The translations under genes and the position numbers were made by a program. Of a DNA stretch of 64,000 nucleotides, positions 1 through 9,222 are shown piece after piece. The stretch comes from an uncultured Lachnospiraceae bacterium (GTDB taxonomy: Bacteria; Bacillota; Clostridia; Lachnospirales; Lachnospiraceae), in contig URDN01000008.1 of NCBI GenBank assembly GCA_900546495.1, positions 1 through 64,000 of the forward strand. Direction: 5' to 3'. The notes below the pieces were generated by a model. The model was not told the origin of the DNA. It saw only the letters and a program-made list of their open reading frames with translations, and did no database searches. Position 1 is the first letter of the stretch, and each line of letters starts with the position of its first letter.

Positions 1-49
1 GTCCTTACTTTTCTTCTGTCTGCACCGCCGCATCAGCGACAGCTTGCTT

Positions 50-78
50 ATAATATCACTGCCCACGACAGAAGTCAA
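50..78 (-). promoter_or_regulatory. Sigma-A type promoter reading out of the left edge
   Basis: On the minus strand TTGACT (73-78) is followed by a 17-bp spacer and TATTAT (50-55), a near-consensus housekeeping promoter. A second TTGACA lies 17 bp further upstream. The start site would be near position 43, so the gene it serves lies left of the window and cannot be named. Confidence 0.7.
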
Positions 79-299
79 CATGTTTCGGGGGTTTTTGTCA
101 AAGTAGGTCATCTTCCACTTTTTGCCGCTATTGTGCGAATTGTGGCAATTTTTTGTACAATTCTCTTACATACCACATGCACATAATTAATATGATAATT
201 GCACGAATACAAAGAGATGATATTTTCGAGAATCTTTCAATGAGTGCGGCACGCAGTGCCGTGTGGTGAAAAATTTCAGGATATTCGTGAACGTAAATG

Positions 300-369
300 A
301 ACGCCAGTCAGGCAATCTTTCCTCGGCAAGCGATTATTAGCTGCAGAGGTAAGATTGATGACTGGCGTT
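300..369 (-). terminator. Long terminator-like hairpin with the shared loop motif
   Basis: The 11-bp outer stem AACGCCAGTCA / TGACTGGCGTT (300-310 with 359-369) continues as CAATCTT/AAGATTG and CCTC/GAGG. It lies just beyond the 3' end of the minus-strand gene at 415-861. The loop (325-345) contains AAGCGATTATTAGCTG, the same core seen in hairpins at 9425, 10620, 48297 and 48518. The T-run after the stem is short, so termination is inferred mainly from position and stem strength. Confidence 0.65.
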
Positions 370-414
370 TTCACAACCTAAAACCCTAAATTTTATTCAC
401 CACCCAAACAAGAC

Positions 415-861
415 TTATTTATCGCAGAAACAAATATACTCCTTTTCATAGTTTCCCCACCAGGTTGTCCGTCCTCTTCCACCTGCTTTCCCGCTCGGCA
501 GAAAATAAATCGTGGAAAATAAGATTTCTTCCGCATTCAATTTTACAATAATCTTCAGAAGCTTGTCATCCAACGGAAATACAATATCCTCATCCAAATC
601 TTCCGGCATCATCAGATTCAAATATGTCTTCTCCGCATCCGTTAGTACTTCGTCCACCATCTCACGGGAGTCCAGATCCAGTCTGTAATAATAGAAATCC
701 GCAAATGCTTTATTATTTCCATATTCTTTTTTCAGATTTTTAAAATGCGCCAGCGCACGTTTTTCATCCATCACCAGTTTAATATCTTTATAATTTCGGA
801 AACCATCCGTAATTTTATCAAAATAAATTGCTCCTTGTTCCTGTAATTCTGCAGTCGTCAT
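415..861 (-). CDS. Small cytosolic protein of unknown function
   Basis: The product is 148 residues, acidic, with no signal peptide or membrane segment. I do not recognise the family. The start at 861 (protein beginning MTTAELQEQG) is preferred over a longer frame because GGAGGG sits 6 nt upstream of it. The C-terminal end is aromatic and Gly/Arg-rich (GGRGRTTWWGNYEKEYICF), suggesting a compact folded domain. It stands alone between an IS relic and the left-edge promoter region, and has its own terminator-like hairpin at 300-369. Function is unknown; that it is a real gene rests on length, codon phase and the good ribosome binding site. Confidence 0.7.
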   Translation of the reverse strand: MTTAELQEQGAIYFDKITDGFRNYKDIKLVMDEKRALAHFKNLKKEYGNNKAFADFYYYRLDLDSREMVDEVLTDAEKTYLNLMMPEDLDEDIVFPLDDKLLKIIVKLNAEEILFSTIYFLPSGKAGGRGRTTWWGNYEKEYICFCDK

Positions 862-1198
862 CACATGCCCTCCTACCATTTATTTATATTACATGAAAGC
901 AACTAGAAAAAGAGATGAAATTGCTTCCACCTCTTCATTCTACAATATTTTTCTTATTTTATATACTATTTTTTGTAACAAAACCAAGGAAATAAAAATG
1001 TTGGTGTTACAGTTCACTCATCAATGGTATTTAGATAATGACTCCTGATTTAATATTATAAGGGTCTAACAAAAATTTATATATAACACTTGACATATGA
1101 GCCAAAACGTGCGGCCGCTCTCGCTACTGATATTTTTTGTGGTAGCGAGAGCGGCCCTTGAATTAGAACTAAATCTATTCTAATTCAGGAGGCTCTTT
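862..1198. other. AT-rich intergenic region with a 15-bp perfect hairpin
   Basis: The region is AT-rich and carries no gene I can support. The only strong structure is a perfect 15-bp inverted repeat, GGCCGCTCTCGCTAC (1113-1127) with GTAGCGAGAGCGGCC (1142-1156), around a 14-nt T-rich loop. It precedes the transposase relic by about 45 bp and may be the end structure of the lost insertion sequence or a terminator. There is no run of T directly after the stem on either strand. Confidence 0.55.
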
Positions 1199-1450
1199 AT
1201 TCTGTTTCACTTAAAACTCAAAGAAATTTTTAATAATTCTATTTACAATGTCTGCTCTAATATAGATTCTTTTGTTTATAATCCCGGAAAAGATTATTCC
1301 CGGATTTGAAAGCTACCGCCAGATAAAGTTATCTCTTACCTTGTCTCCCAAGGTGCTTCTTCAACAAAATGTGAATGGCTTGATTTTTTTCAGCTGTCAT
1401 CTGATATACCAACTGTTTCTGCTTTAAACCAAAGACGCCATCGCACTTGA
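1199..1450 (+). pseudogene. Relic of an IS4-type transposase (N-terminal part)
   Basis: Reading the frame from 1199 gives about 80 codons interrupted by one TGA near 1309. The text before and after it (FNNSIYNVCSNIDSFVYNPG, then KLPPDKVISYLVSQGAS, then LSSDIPTVSALNQRR) resembles the N-terminus of IS4-family transposases, where a K/RLP motif is followed by a helix and then a 'PTVSAFxQxR'-like motif. AGGAGG lies 6 nt before an ATT codon at 1199, which suggests a former ATG start. The frame ends at TGA 1448-1450, just before the HAD gene end, and the catalytic DDE region is missing. This is a dead remnant. Assignment is by recalled family pattern only. Confidence 0.6.
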
Positions 1451-1463
1451 AGCGGGGGAATGC

Positions 1464-2321
1464 TTATTCTGCGTTCAAAATATACTGCTCAATAGCATGT
1501 GCCACACCACATTCTTCGTTTGTGAGAGTCACAACATCCGAAATTTCTTTGATTTCTTTCGATGCATTTCCCATAGCTACACCAAGTCCTGCTGCCTTAA
1601 GCATTTCCGCATCATTTCCACTGTCGCCCACTGCCATTGTTTCTTCTATAGAAATGCCAAGTTCTTTTGCAAGAAATTTCAAGCCCAGTCCTTTATTAAC
1701 ATTTGCAGCGGTAAACTCGATATTATGGAAACCACCATCTACCACGCAGATATCCGGGCAGGCTTTCAGCATATCCCAGATTTCATCACGATGTAAAAAT
1801 GTGCCATCTTCTGCCGGGATAAAATTCAATGTCACTTTCTGGATCTTGGCTTTTCCACTTCTTACATAGGAAAGTAAATCCGGTAATTCATGACGTCCTT
1901 CCAGGAAATGATTTACGATATGCTCCGGAAGTCCCAGTCTCCACACATAATCATACACCGAAACCGGGGTATAGTTATGTCCATCGATAAACACTGTCAT
2001 ATAGACTTCTCTTTGAAGGATAAATTCAAAAATGGAAAGAAGCTTTTCTGCCGGAAGGCAATGCTCATCCAGGCAGGTTCTGTCTGTGGTTCGATAAACG
2101 GCTGCTCCGTTTGTGGTAATCAGGTATGGCATAGCAACTTCTTTTAACTGGTCGTGTGGCACTCCGTCATAATCTCTGCCGGAAGCGACCACCACGGTCA
2201 CGCCTGCTTCCTGTGTCTTTTGAATGGCACGGATATTTTGCTCCGGGATATGTCCCGCATCGTCAAACAGTGTTCCATCTACATCCAGTGCCAGAAGTTT
2301 GATTTTGTTATTTAATTTCAT
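1464..2321 (-). CDS. HAD superfamily Cof-type sugar-phosphate phosphatase
   Basis: The product is about 285 residues and matches the class IIB (Cof/YidA-like) haloacid dehalogenase layout. Motif I is DVDGTLFDD near the N-terminus (nucleophile and acid Asp), and motif IV is GDSGNDAEML near the C-terminus with the Mg-binding Asp pair. A cap domain lies between them. Members dephosphorylate sugar phosphates, FMN or PLP; the substrate cannot be told. I prefer the start at 2321 because GGAG lies about 9 nt upstream, whereas the ATG at 2336 has no SD. The start overlaps the last codons and stop of the upstream alpha-glucosidase remnant by 14 bp, so the two were probably once translationally coupled. 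Confidence 0.85.
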   Translation of the reverse strand: MKLNNKIKLLALDVDGTLFDDAGHIPEQNIRAIQKTQEAGVTVVVASGRDYDGVPHDQLKEVAMPYLITTNGAAVYRTTDRTCLDEHCLPAEKLLSIFEFILQREVYMTVFIDGHNYTPVSVYDYVWRLGLPEHIVNHFLEGRHELPDLLSYVRSGKAKIQKVTLNFIPAEDGTFLHRDEIWDMLKACPDICVVDGGFHNIEFTAANVNKGLGLKFLAKELGISIEETMAVGDSGNDAEMLKAAGLGVAMGNASKEIKEISDVVTLTNEECGVAHAIEQYILNAE

Positions 2322-2640
2322 ATACACATGCTCCATATGGTTTTAATTCGATGGTATCCGCATACTGCTGCGGTGCATCGTCGTAATTGGAGATGAGCAA
2401 TGTTCCCTGAGATGCTTTCACAAAATCTCCCACCGGATAATCGATGGTCTCTTTTGTAAAGTTGCAGATCACCAGTAATGTCTCATCCTCATTTTTTCGG
2501 AGATAAGTATATACCATTTCGTTGTCCGCGTCCAGAAGTTTGTATACACCATCTGTAATCACCGGCACTTCATGGCGCAGCTGCACTAACTTCTTATACA
2601 GGATCAGTTTGGTTGCTGTCCACTTCTTACGTCCAAGCAA
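2308..2640 (-). pseudogene. C-terminal remnant of a GH13 alpha-glucosidase
   Basis: The roughly 110-residue frame matches only the C-terminal end of GH13 oligo-1,6-glucosidase/trehalose-6-phosphate hydrolase enzymes: LILYKKLVQLRHEVPVI, then VYTYLRKNEDETLLVICNF, the end of the barrel and the beta-sandwich domain C. All catalytic parts of the TIM barrel are absent. The only possible start is a TTG at 2640, and an in-frame TAG lies a few codons upstream, inside a 43-bp dispersed repeat (2648-2690). The gene has been cut at or beside that repeat. It overlaps the HAD gene start, as expected for a former glycoside catabolic operon. It is almost certainly non-functional. Confidence 0.75.
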
Positions 2641-2647
2641 TTTGTAT

Positions 2648-2690
2648 TTCGCAATCCGCTTTCGCTACTTACACATGAACGCAGTCGCTT
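2648..2690 (+). repeat. 43-bp dispersed repeat, copy 1
   Basis: This 43-bp segment (beginning TTCGCAATCCGCTTTCGCTA) is identical to 62029-62071 except for two bases near the middle. Here it abuts the truncated 5' end of the alpha-glucosidase remnant. The right-hand arm of the hairpin seen at the other copy (62058-62085) is missing. Confidence 0.8.
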
Positions 2691-2799
2691 GCAAGCAATA
2701 CTAATTGGTATCGTTTTCAACTTTGTTAAAAACATACAATTTCTGGTAGTTACATTTTGCTACTGTTATACAACTTCAAAAAATTTTACACATTTTTTA

Positions 2800-2828
2800 T
2801 TGACATGCTATTATTTTCTGCGATAAAA
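2800..2828 (+). promoter_or_regulatory. Promoter of the FAD-dependent dehydrogenase
   Basis: TTGACA (2800-2805) is followed by a 17-bp spacer and ATAAAA (2823-2828), or a 16-bp spacer and GATAAA. It points at the gene starting at 2957 and leaves a 5' leader of about 120 nt with no obvious structure. Confidence 0.6.
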
Positions 2829-2956
2829 TAAACAGTAACTACAAGCAGTGCCAGTTACATATAATTCAAAGCGAAGATCTATTTTTCAGCTATTGTAATT
2901 TATTGTATTTTGTTGCACTGCATTTTTCATGTCTTACTATTGGAGGTTATATCACT

Positions 2957-4330
2957 ATGAAATATGACGTTATTATCATTGGTGCCGGTCCCGGCGGTAT
3001 TTTTTCTGCTTACGAACTGATTCACCAGAATAAAGATTTAAAGATTGCCGTTTTTGAGGAAGGCTATCCATTGGAAAAACGCCACTGTCCGATCGACGGC
3101 AAGAAAGTTCCATCCTGCATCAAATGTCCGACCTGCGCGATCATGAGCGGTTTCGGAGGTGCCGGTGCTTTTTCCGATGGAAAATACAATATCACAAACG
3201 ACTTCGGCGGTACATTATTTGAATATATCGGAAAAGAAGAAGCTCTGGATCTGATGCGTTACGTGGATGAGATCAATGTGACACACGGTGGTGAGGATAC
3301 AAAACTGTACTCTACCGCAGGTACTCATTTCAAAAAAATCTGTATGCAGAATAAACTGAAACTTCTGGATGCGTCCGTTCGTCACCTTGGAACAGATATC
3401 AACTATGTCGTTCTGGAGAATATTTACAATGAGCTGAAAGAGAAGGTTGACTTCTTCTTCCAGACACCGGTTACAAAAATCGAGTGCCTTGAGGACGACA
3501 ACTACCGTCTACATTACGGCGATACCTCCGCTGATTGCCGCAAATGCATCGTTTCTGTTGGTCGTATCGGAAGTAAATGGATGGAGAGTGTCTGCAAAGA
3601 GCTGAACATCCCGACAAAATCCAATCGTGTGGATATCGGTGTCCGCGTGGAGCTTCCGGCTGTTATCTTCTCTGATCTGACTGATGAACTGTATGAAAGC
3701 AAAATTGTTTACCGTACAGAAAAATTTGAAGATAACGTGCGTACGTTCTGTATGAACCCGTATGGTATCGTTGTAAACGAAAATACAAACGGTATCGTTA
3801 CTGTAAACGGACACAGTTACGAAGATCCGGCACAACAGACAGAGAATACAAACTTTGCACTTCTGGTTGCAAAACATTTCTCTGAGCCGTTCAAAGACAG
3901 TAACGGATACGGCGAAAGCATTGCCAGACTGTCCAACATGCTTGGTGGCGGTGTCATCGTACAGCGTTTCGGCGATTTAGTCCGTGGACGTCGCAGTACC
4001 GTAAAACGTATTGAAGAAGGTCTGGTTCGTCCTACCCTCTCCGCAACTCCGGGTGACTTAAGTCTGGTACTTCCGAAACGTATTCTGGACGGTATCATGG
4101 AAATGATCTACGCCCTGGACAAGATTGCACCGGGTACTGCAAATGATGACACTCTGCTTTACGGCGTAGAAGTAAAATTCTACAACATGGAAGTAGAACT
4201 GAATGAGCATCTGGAAAGCTGCCACAAAGGTCTCTACATCATCGGTGACGGCAGCGGCGTGACACATTCCCTGTCCCATGCATCTGCCAGCGGTGTCTAT
4301 GTTGCCAGACATATCTGTGAAAATATGTAA
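2957..4330 (+). CDS. FAD-dependent dehydrogenase (COG2509 type)
   Basis: The product is 457 residues. It begins MKYDVIIIGAGPGG, a GxGxxG Rossmann motif for the ADP part of FAD, followed by an acidic residue at the end of the second strand (VFEEG). A cluster KVPSCIKCPTCAIMSGFGG with three cysteines follows, typical of the uncharacterised FAD-dependent dehydrogenase family COG2509. The C-terminal IIGDGSGVTHSLSHASASG is the usual FAD-closing motif. The start at 2957 is chosen because TGGAGG lies upstream; a longer frame to 2903 has no SD. It is monocistronic, with its own promoter and a shared bidirectional terminator. The electron partner and substrate are unknown. Confidence 0.85.
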   Translation: MKYDVIIIGAGPGGIFSAYELIHQNKDLKIAVFEEGYPLEKRHCPIDGKKVPSCIKCPTCAIMSGFGGAGAFSDGKYNITNDFGGTLFEYIGKEEALDLMRYVDEINVTHGGEDTKLYSTAGTHFKKICMQNKLKLLDASVRHLGTDINYVVLENIYNELKEKVDFFFQTPVTKIECLEDDNYRLHYGDTSADCRKCIVSVGRIGSKWMESVCKELNIPTKSNRVDIGVRVELPAVIFSDLTDELYESKIVYRTEKFEDNVRTFCMNPYGIVVNENTNGIVTVNGHSYEDPAQQTENTNFALLVAKHFSEPFKDSNGYGESIARLSNMLGGGVIVQRFGDLVRGRRSTVKRIEEGLVRPTLSATPGDLSLVLPKRILDGIMEMIYALDKIAPGTANDDTLLYGVEVKFYNMEVELNEHLESCHKGLYIIGDGSGVTHSLSHASASGVYVARHICENM

Positions 4331-4382
4331 GTCTTATCAAAGATAAATACAGACAGATTTTTTGTAATTTTCGATTGTACAC

Positions 4383-4429
4383 AAAAAACGCATCCCACAG
4401 GAACATTTTTCCTGTAGGATGCGTTTTTT
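4383..4429. terminator. Bidirectional intrinsic terminator
   Basis: A 20-bp inverted repeat (4383-4402 with 4410-4429, one mismatch) reads AAAAAACGCATCC...GGATGCGTTTTTT, so both strands end in a T-run. It separates the convergent FAD dehydrogenase (plus) and YhgE/Pip gene (minus). Confidence 0.9.
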
Positions 4430-4430
4430 A

Positions 4431-6611
4431 TTACATCAACTTTGTTTCTTCCAGTTTTTCTGTGAATGCGTCGTTCAGCTTGATGATCGGTTTTCGAAGA
4501 ACCAGACCAACGATCAGGGAAATCACCAAGAAAATGACCAGTTTTCCAAGATCGATCCAATAATTCATGCCATACATACCGCCTACGGTCTCACGAAGTG
4601 CTGCCATACTGTGGGTAAACGGAAGCAGCGGATAAACCGCCCGGAAAAATTTCGGTGCAACTTCAATCGGGAAGGTACCACCGGTTCCCGCAACCTGCAC
4701 AACCAGCAAAATGACACTGACCGCTTTTCCAATATCTCCCAGTGAAACCGTCAGGGTGTAAATAATATTGACAAATACAATACCGGAGAACCAGCAGGCA
4801 AGCAGAAACAAAAATGGATGCTCACACTGGATGCCCAGATATAATAAATCTCCCAACGCGATCAATGTACTCTGGAAGAGACCTACGATCAAAAATGTGA
4901 TAAACCGACCGAAGTAAATCTGATACAGTTTTACATTTTCCATACCTTCAGTACATTTTTCCGACACATTGACCTTTAACATGGCAACCAACACAATGCC
5001 GCCGATCCAGATGGAAAGGACGGAATAAAACGGTGCCATGGAAGAACCATAATTGGCAATCTCATATATCTTATGGGTATTTAACGAAACCGGCGCTGCC
5101 AGGAATGAACTGATAGAACTCCGATCTCCGGAAATAACAGATTCCAGTTCTGAAAAATCTCCACTCTGTTCCATCTCATCCAGTTTCGCCGTCGTATCGG
5201 AAATCTTGTCTGCCGCATCGTTTAGCAATTTTCCGGAATCTGCCAGTACACTCTGGATCTGCGTCAGATCCGAATCTGCTGCATCGGTCAGAGAATAAAT
5301 GCCGTCGGTGCTTTTTTCCAACTGGGACAACAGACCGGAAATCTTGGTTTCTGAGCTGTCCAGTGCATCCGTCAGTTTCTTTAAAGAAGACTCCATGGAA
5401 GAATGATACTCATTGGTCGCATCTGCGATCTGCGTTCCGTTCGCTGTAAAAAGATCCTGCAGTTCTTTCTTCGCAGTCGCAATATCTGTTGTCGTATCAC
5501 GCAAAGACTTTGCTGTATTTTGCAGCTTATCATGCAGTTCCTGCTGTGCTTTGATGGACGTATCCATGCGGGAAACCACCGCATCTACCGCTGAAGCAAG
5601 CTCTGAATGACTGTCAGAAATGGATGCCACCGCATCACGGACAGACTGATAGGAGTCGATGATCTTCTGCACTTTTGCTGCCAGCGTATCTAACGTAGAA
5701 GCAACCGTCTCTGTATCCTGACTCTGCGTCTCAAAAGCTTTTGTGATCGTCTGATTCATCTCATCGTATACAGACTGTGTCGCATTTAAAGCTGTTTCTA
5801 CGTTATCTGTCGCCGCATCCAGCGCACTGTCAATATCGGAGAAACTATCCTTACTCTTCTGAAAAGTCTGTTTGCTTTCCTGCGACTGTGTCTGCGCACT
5901 CTGCATAAATTCAGTCGTTGAATCCAACAGGTTCTGCGCCGATACTGTCATGTCGGAAAAACTCTGCAGCAGACCTGCAGACGCGCTTAAGTCTCCGGCA
6001 ATCCGGTTCAGATTTGTATTCAAATTACTTACGATGGTCTCTGCACCGCTTGCCTCTGTCATATTGGAAACCGCCTGTAATACCGTCAGTATTGTATCAG
6101 AAATTGTCTCAATAAAGACCTGATTTACCTGACGCTGCACTGCGCTGGCTCCTTTATCTGTAACTTTCGGCGCAATGGCATTTTCCTTTGCATTGGAATA
6201 ATAAGTAATTTCCGGTTTCGCCACATTTTCGGAAAAAACACTCATCATTTTATCACTGAAATCCTTCGGGATCACGATGGCTGCGTAATATTTTCCGGAT
6301 TTCACACCGGCAGTCGCCTTGTCTTTCGTGGTAAATACCCATTCCATCTGCGTATTATCCCGCAAAGCAGACAGCACCTGATCACCGATATTGATTTCTA
6401 ATGGAATCAGGCTTCCTTCGTATCCCTCATCCACACTGGCAACCGCAACTTTCAGATTACCGGTATTGGAATACGGATCCCAGCTTGCCGCAATATTAAA
6501 CCACGCATACAGACACGGAACCACACTGATACCAACGATAACTACAAGGGCAATGACGTTTTTACGGATCCGCATCATATCTCTTTGAAAAATCTTCAAA
6601 ATGTTTTTCAT
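4431..6611 (-). CDS. YhgE/Pip family ABC-2-like membrane protein
   Basis: The product is 726 residues. An N-terminal membrane helix (VIALVVIVGISVVPCLYAWF) is followed by the Pip-like extracellular domain with YYAAIVIPKDFS and the conserved NAIAPKVTDKGA. Then come about 300 residues of Ser/Thr/Asp-rich coiled coil, and a C-terminal ABC-2-type block of about five membrane segments. YhgE/Pip proteins include a Lactococcus phage-infection protein and partners of type VII secretion. No other secretion gene is nearby, so the role here is unknown. Its ATG overlaps the stop of the upstream paralogue (ATGA), giving coupled translation. Confidence 0.88.
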   Translation of the reverse strand: MKNILKIFQRDMMRIRKNVIALVVIVGISVVPCLYAWFNIAASWDPYSNTGNLKVAVASVDEGYEGSLIPLEINIGDQVLSALRDNTQMEWVFTTKDKATAGVKSGKYYAAIVIPKDFSDKMMSVFSENVAKPEITYYSNAKENAIAPKVTDKGASAVQRQVNQVFIETISDTILTVLQAVSNMTEASGAETIVSNLNTNLNRIAGDLSASAGLLQSFSDMTVSAQNLLDSTTEFMQSAQTQSQESKQTFQKSKDSFSDIDSALDAATDNVETALNATQSVYDEMNQTITKAFETQSQDTETVASTLDTLAAKVQKIIDSYQSVRDAVASISDSHSELASAVDAVVSRMDTSIKAQQELHDKLQNTAKSLRDTTTDIATAKKELQDLFTANGTQIADATNEYHSSMESSLKKLTDALDSSETKISGLLSQLEKSTDGIYSLTDAADSDLTQIQSVLADSGKLLNDAADKISDTTAKLDEMEQSGDFSELESVISGDRSSISSFLAAPVSLNTHKIYEIANYGSSMAPFYSVLSIWIGGIVLVAMLKVNVSEKCTEGMENVKLYQIYFGRFITFLIVGLFQSTLIALGDLLYLGIQCEHPFLFLLACWFSGIVFVNIIYTLTVSLGDIGKAVSVILLVVQVAGTGGTFPIEVAPKFFRAVYPLLPFTHSMAALRETVGGMYGMNYWIDLGKLVIFLVISLIVGLVLRKPIIKLNDAFTEKLEETKLM

Positions 6612-9148
6612 CTGTCATTCCCCTCCTTTATCATATTCACGAGTTCTTCTGATGATAATCCGCTCATTTCAAGCTGGCGCACGATCCTGTCATGAACATA
6701 CTCTACACAGATCAGATATACCACCAGTGCGATCAGTGATAAAATCCATAAAATCAAGAACACAAATTTTGCCTGCAGACTGAAGGACAAGATCAAAAAT
6801 ACCAATGGAATTACGATAATTCCGGCAAATCCCATCTTGATCATCTTCGGATAACGCTGTTCAAACTGTCCGGATTTTTCTATAAATTTCTTCTTGGTCG
6901 CATCATTCTGCATCAATGTTTTCAGCATCAGCTGAGCCTGTGGCAGCTGCTTTTCACTGGTGGCAGTCTCGCCCACCATCATTTCTGTTTCTTCCAGTCT
7001 GCGGTCAAACAGATGGTTCAGGTTCATCAGCAATGGACGAAGCACCAAACCGATAAACAGTGCCAGCATAACAAATACCCACAGGACGTTCAGATTTTTC
7101 ACATATGTATGGTCATAGTATCCCGCGATACATTCTCTCATTGCCCGAATCGCATAGGTAAATGGCAGAAACGGATTCAGTTTCTGAAAAAATCCCGGCA
7201 TCATCTCAATCGGATACGTTCCGGAAGATCCCGGTATCTGTAAAATGATGAAAAATACACCCAGTGCTTTTCCGATATGTTTGAAGGTCAATGCCAGTGC
7301 ATAAATGATATTGACATACACAAAGGAGCAGAACACACCTGTGCAGACAAATGCAACCGGGTGAACGCACTGTACTTTCAGCAAAATCAGATCACCCAGA
7401 CACACAATAAATCCCTGAATCAGCCCCAGGGCAACAAACAGCATCCATCTGCCAAAATATGCACTGGTGGAAGAAAAATCGGATACTTCTTCATCTTTGT
7501 CTACTTCCTGTTTCAAAATAGAAACCAGGATCAGACCACCAACCCACAATGCCAGATTGGTGTAAAACGGTGTCATGCCGGAACCATAATTTTTCACATC
7601 ATACAGTACTTCTGAAGTGATGGAAACCGGTGAGGACATAAAGTCGGAAATTGCTTCTGCATCAATACCTTCCAGAGACAAAATCTGCTGATATGCTTCG
7701 GAACTCTGTAAAGCCTGTACATCTGTCGCTGTAGATGCAAGCTGTACGTCAACTTTTTCCAGTGCTTCTCCCGTCTTTGTCAAAGCATTCACACTGTCAT
7801 CCAGACTGGTCTGCAGCTGCTGCAGCATTGCTTTTAACTGATCTGCCGTCGGCGTGATCCCGGATAAAATTGCAGAAAAATTGCCACTGACGGAAGCTAC
7901 CGCATCCAGAGATTCATCCACTTTCGGCAGAACATCCTGACACAGAGAATTTTTATAATCGCGCAAGGAATTTTTGCTGTTTCCCGCAATCTGCTCCAGA
8001 TCGGTACGTGTCGTCCGGGCATTTTTCATACTGTCTGCAATTGCTGAATTTCCGCTGTTTAAGGAATCCAGAAGCTGCGAAAATTCCTGATTCTGCTGCT
8101 GCAGTTTTGTAATCTGCTCTCCGATGGATGCGGAAATCTGAGAATCCCCACCAATACTGTCATGCAGTTTGGAAAGTTCGTCCAGAATCTGTTTGTTTTT
8201 CTGATTTAATTCATTTACAGAATCAATGCTGCCAGACACAGAGGTTGTGATCTGTTCTGCCTGTGTTTCCAGTTTTCCAAATTTTACTGCCGCATTGATA
8301 TAGGCATCATTTATGAAACTTTCCCCATCCGATAAACTGTTTGAAATCTGGGTAGCAAAAGAACCGGTTGCCAGACGACTTTCTTTTAACAGGTCCGCGC
8401 CGGTATTTAACGTATCAGATACAGATTCTACAGAATCTTTTACCTGATCCAGTGTCTTTACCGTATCATTGATCAGACTGTCAGACTGTTTTACGGTATC
8501 CTGAAAATCTGTCAAAACGCCCTGATAACCGGACAGATTCTCCCGTACTTCCTGAATCGTCTGCAACAATTCCGAATTCGTCTGATCCACATCCACCGTC
8601 AGATTTCCTGCGGAAGAACTGATCACTTCTGAAATTGCCTCCGATGCAACAGAAGAAAAGGTATCATTGATCTGCTGCTGCAGAGTCGTTGCACCGGTAT
8701 CTGTGATTTTCGGCGCAATGGCATTCTTCTTTTCATTAATATAATAGTCTAATTCCGGCTTTTTGATATCTCCGGACAAAATGCTGAGCAGTGAATCACT
8801 GAAATTCTCCGGAATAACGATAGCTGCATAATATTCACCAGATTTTACGCCCTCCTTCGCTTCATTTTCATCGACGAAAGTCCATCCAAGCTGCTTATTT
8901 TCTTTCAGATTTTCAATGATCGTTTCACCGGCATCCAGCGTCATCTGCGCAGTGCTGGCACCTTCATCACAATTTGCCACTGCAATCTTGATTCCCTGTG
9001 TATTTCCGTAAGGATCCATATTTGCATCAATATTGAACCATGCGTACAGAGACGGAAGCAGACACACACCGCCAATTACAAGTACCGCTGCACGATTCCG
9101 AAGCAGACGCTTCAGATCTCTTTTAAAAATTTTCAGTATATTATTCAT
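6608..9148 (-). CDS. YhgE/Pip family ABC-2-like membrane protein, longer paralogue
   Basis: About 846 residues with the same plan as its downstream partner: a membrane helix near residue 20 (LVIGGVCLLPSLYAWF), YYAAIVIPENFS and NAIAPKITDTGA motifs, a long coiled coil rich in Ser/Asp/Gln, and a C-terminal ABC-2 block. It carries about 150 extra C-terminal residues: a basic stretch (KKKFIEKSGQFEQRYPKMIK), then two more membrane segments and a short cytosolic tail. The start at 9148 (MNNILKIFKRDL) aligns with the start of the partner gene; an SD AGGAG lies 13 nt upstream, a little far. The ATG at 9178 is the alternative. It is the first gene of a two-gene operon with a strong promoter at 9223-9251. 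Confidence 0.87.
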   Translation of the reverse strand: MNNILKIFKRDLKRLLRNRAAVLVIGGVCLLPSLYAWFNIDANMDPYGNTQGIKIAVANCDEGASTAQMTLDAGETIIENLKENKQLGWTFVDENEAKEGVKSGEYYAAIVIPENFSDSLLSILSGDIKKPELDYYINEKKNAIAPKITDTGATTLQQQINDTFSSVASEAISEVISSSAGNLTVDVDQTNSELLQTIQEVRENLSGYQGVLTDFQDTVKQSDSLINDTVKTLDQVKDSVESVSDTLNTGADLLKESRLATGSFATQISNSLSDGESFINDAYINAAVKFGKLETQAEQITTSVSGSIDSVNELNQKNKQILDELSKLHDSIGGDSQISASIGEQITKLQQQNQEFSQLLDSLNSGNSAIADSMKNARTTRTDLEQIAGNSKNSLRDYKNSLCQDVLPKVDESLDAVASVSGNFSAILSGITPTADQLKAMLQQLQTSLDDSVNALTKTGEALEKVDVQLASTATDVQALQSSEAYQQILSLEGIDAEAISDFMSSPVSITSEVLYDVKNYGSGMTPFYTNLALWVGGLILVSILKQEVDKDEEVSDFSSTSAYFGRWMLFVALGLIQGFIVCLGDLILLKVQCVHPVAFVCTGVFCSFVYVNIIYALALTFKHIGKALGVFFIILQIPGSSGTYPIEMMPGFFQKLNPFLPFTYAIRAMRECIAGYYDHTYVKNLNVLWVFVMLALFIGLVLRPLLMNLNHLFDRRLEETEMMVGETATSEKQLPQAQLMLKTLMQNDATKKKFIEKSGQFEQRYPKMIKMGFAGIIVIPLVFLILSFSLQAKFVFLILWILSLIALVVYLICVEYVHDRIVRQLEMSGLSSEELVNMIKEGNDR

Positions 9149-9222
9149 ACTTCTATGCATTCTCCTGTTTTTCTCCATTTAATAGGAAGCTGTTTTTTTG
9201 TTATGCTTAAGCTGTAACAATC

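Larger units (their letters stand above)
1..414. other. Intergenic region at the left edge
   Basis: I see no convincing coding frame here. The region holds a strong minus-strand promoter at 50-78 that fires out of the window, a short perfect hairpin at 247-261 (CGGCAC, 3-nt loop, GTGCCG), and the long terminator-like hairpin at 300-369. Confidence 0.6.
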
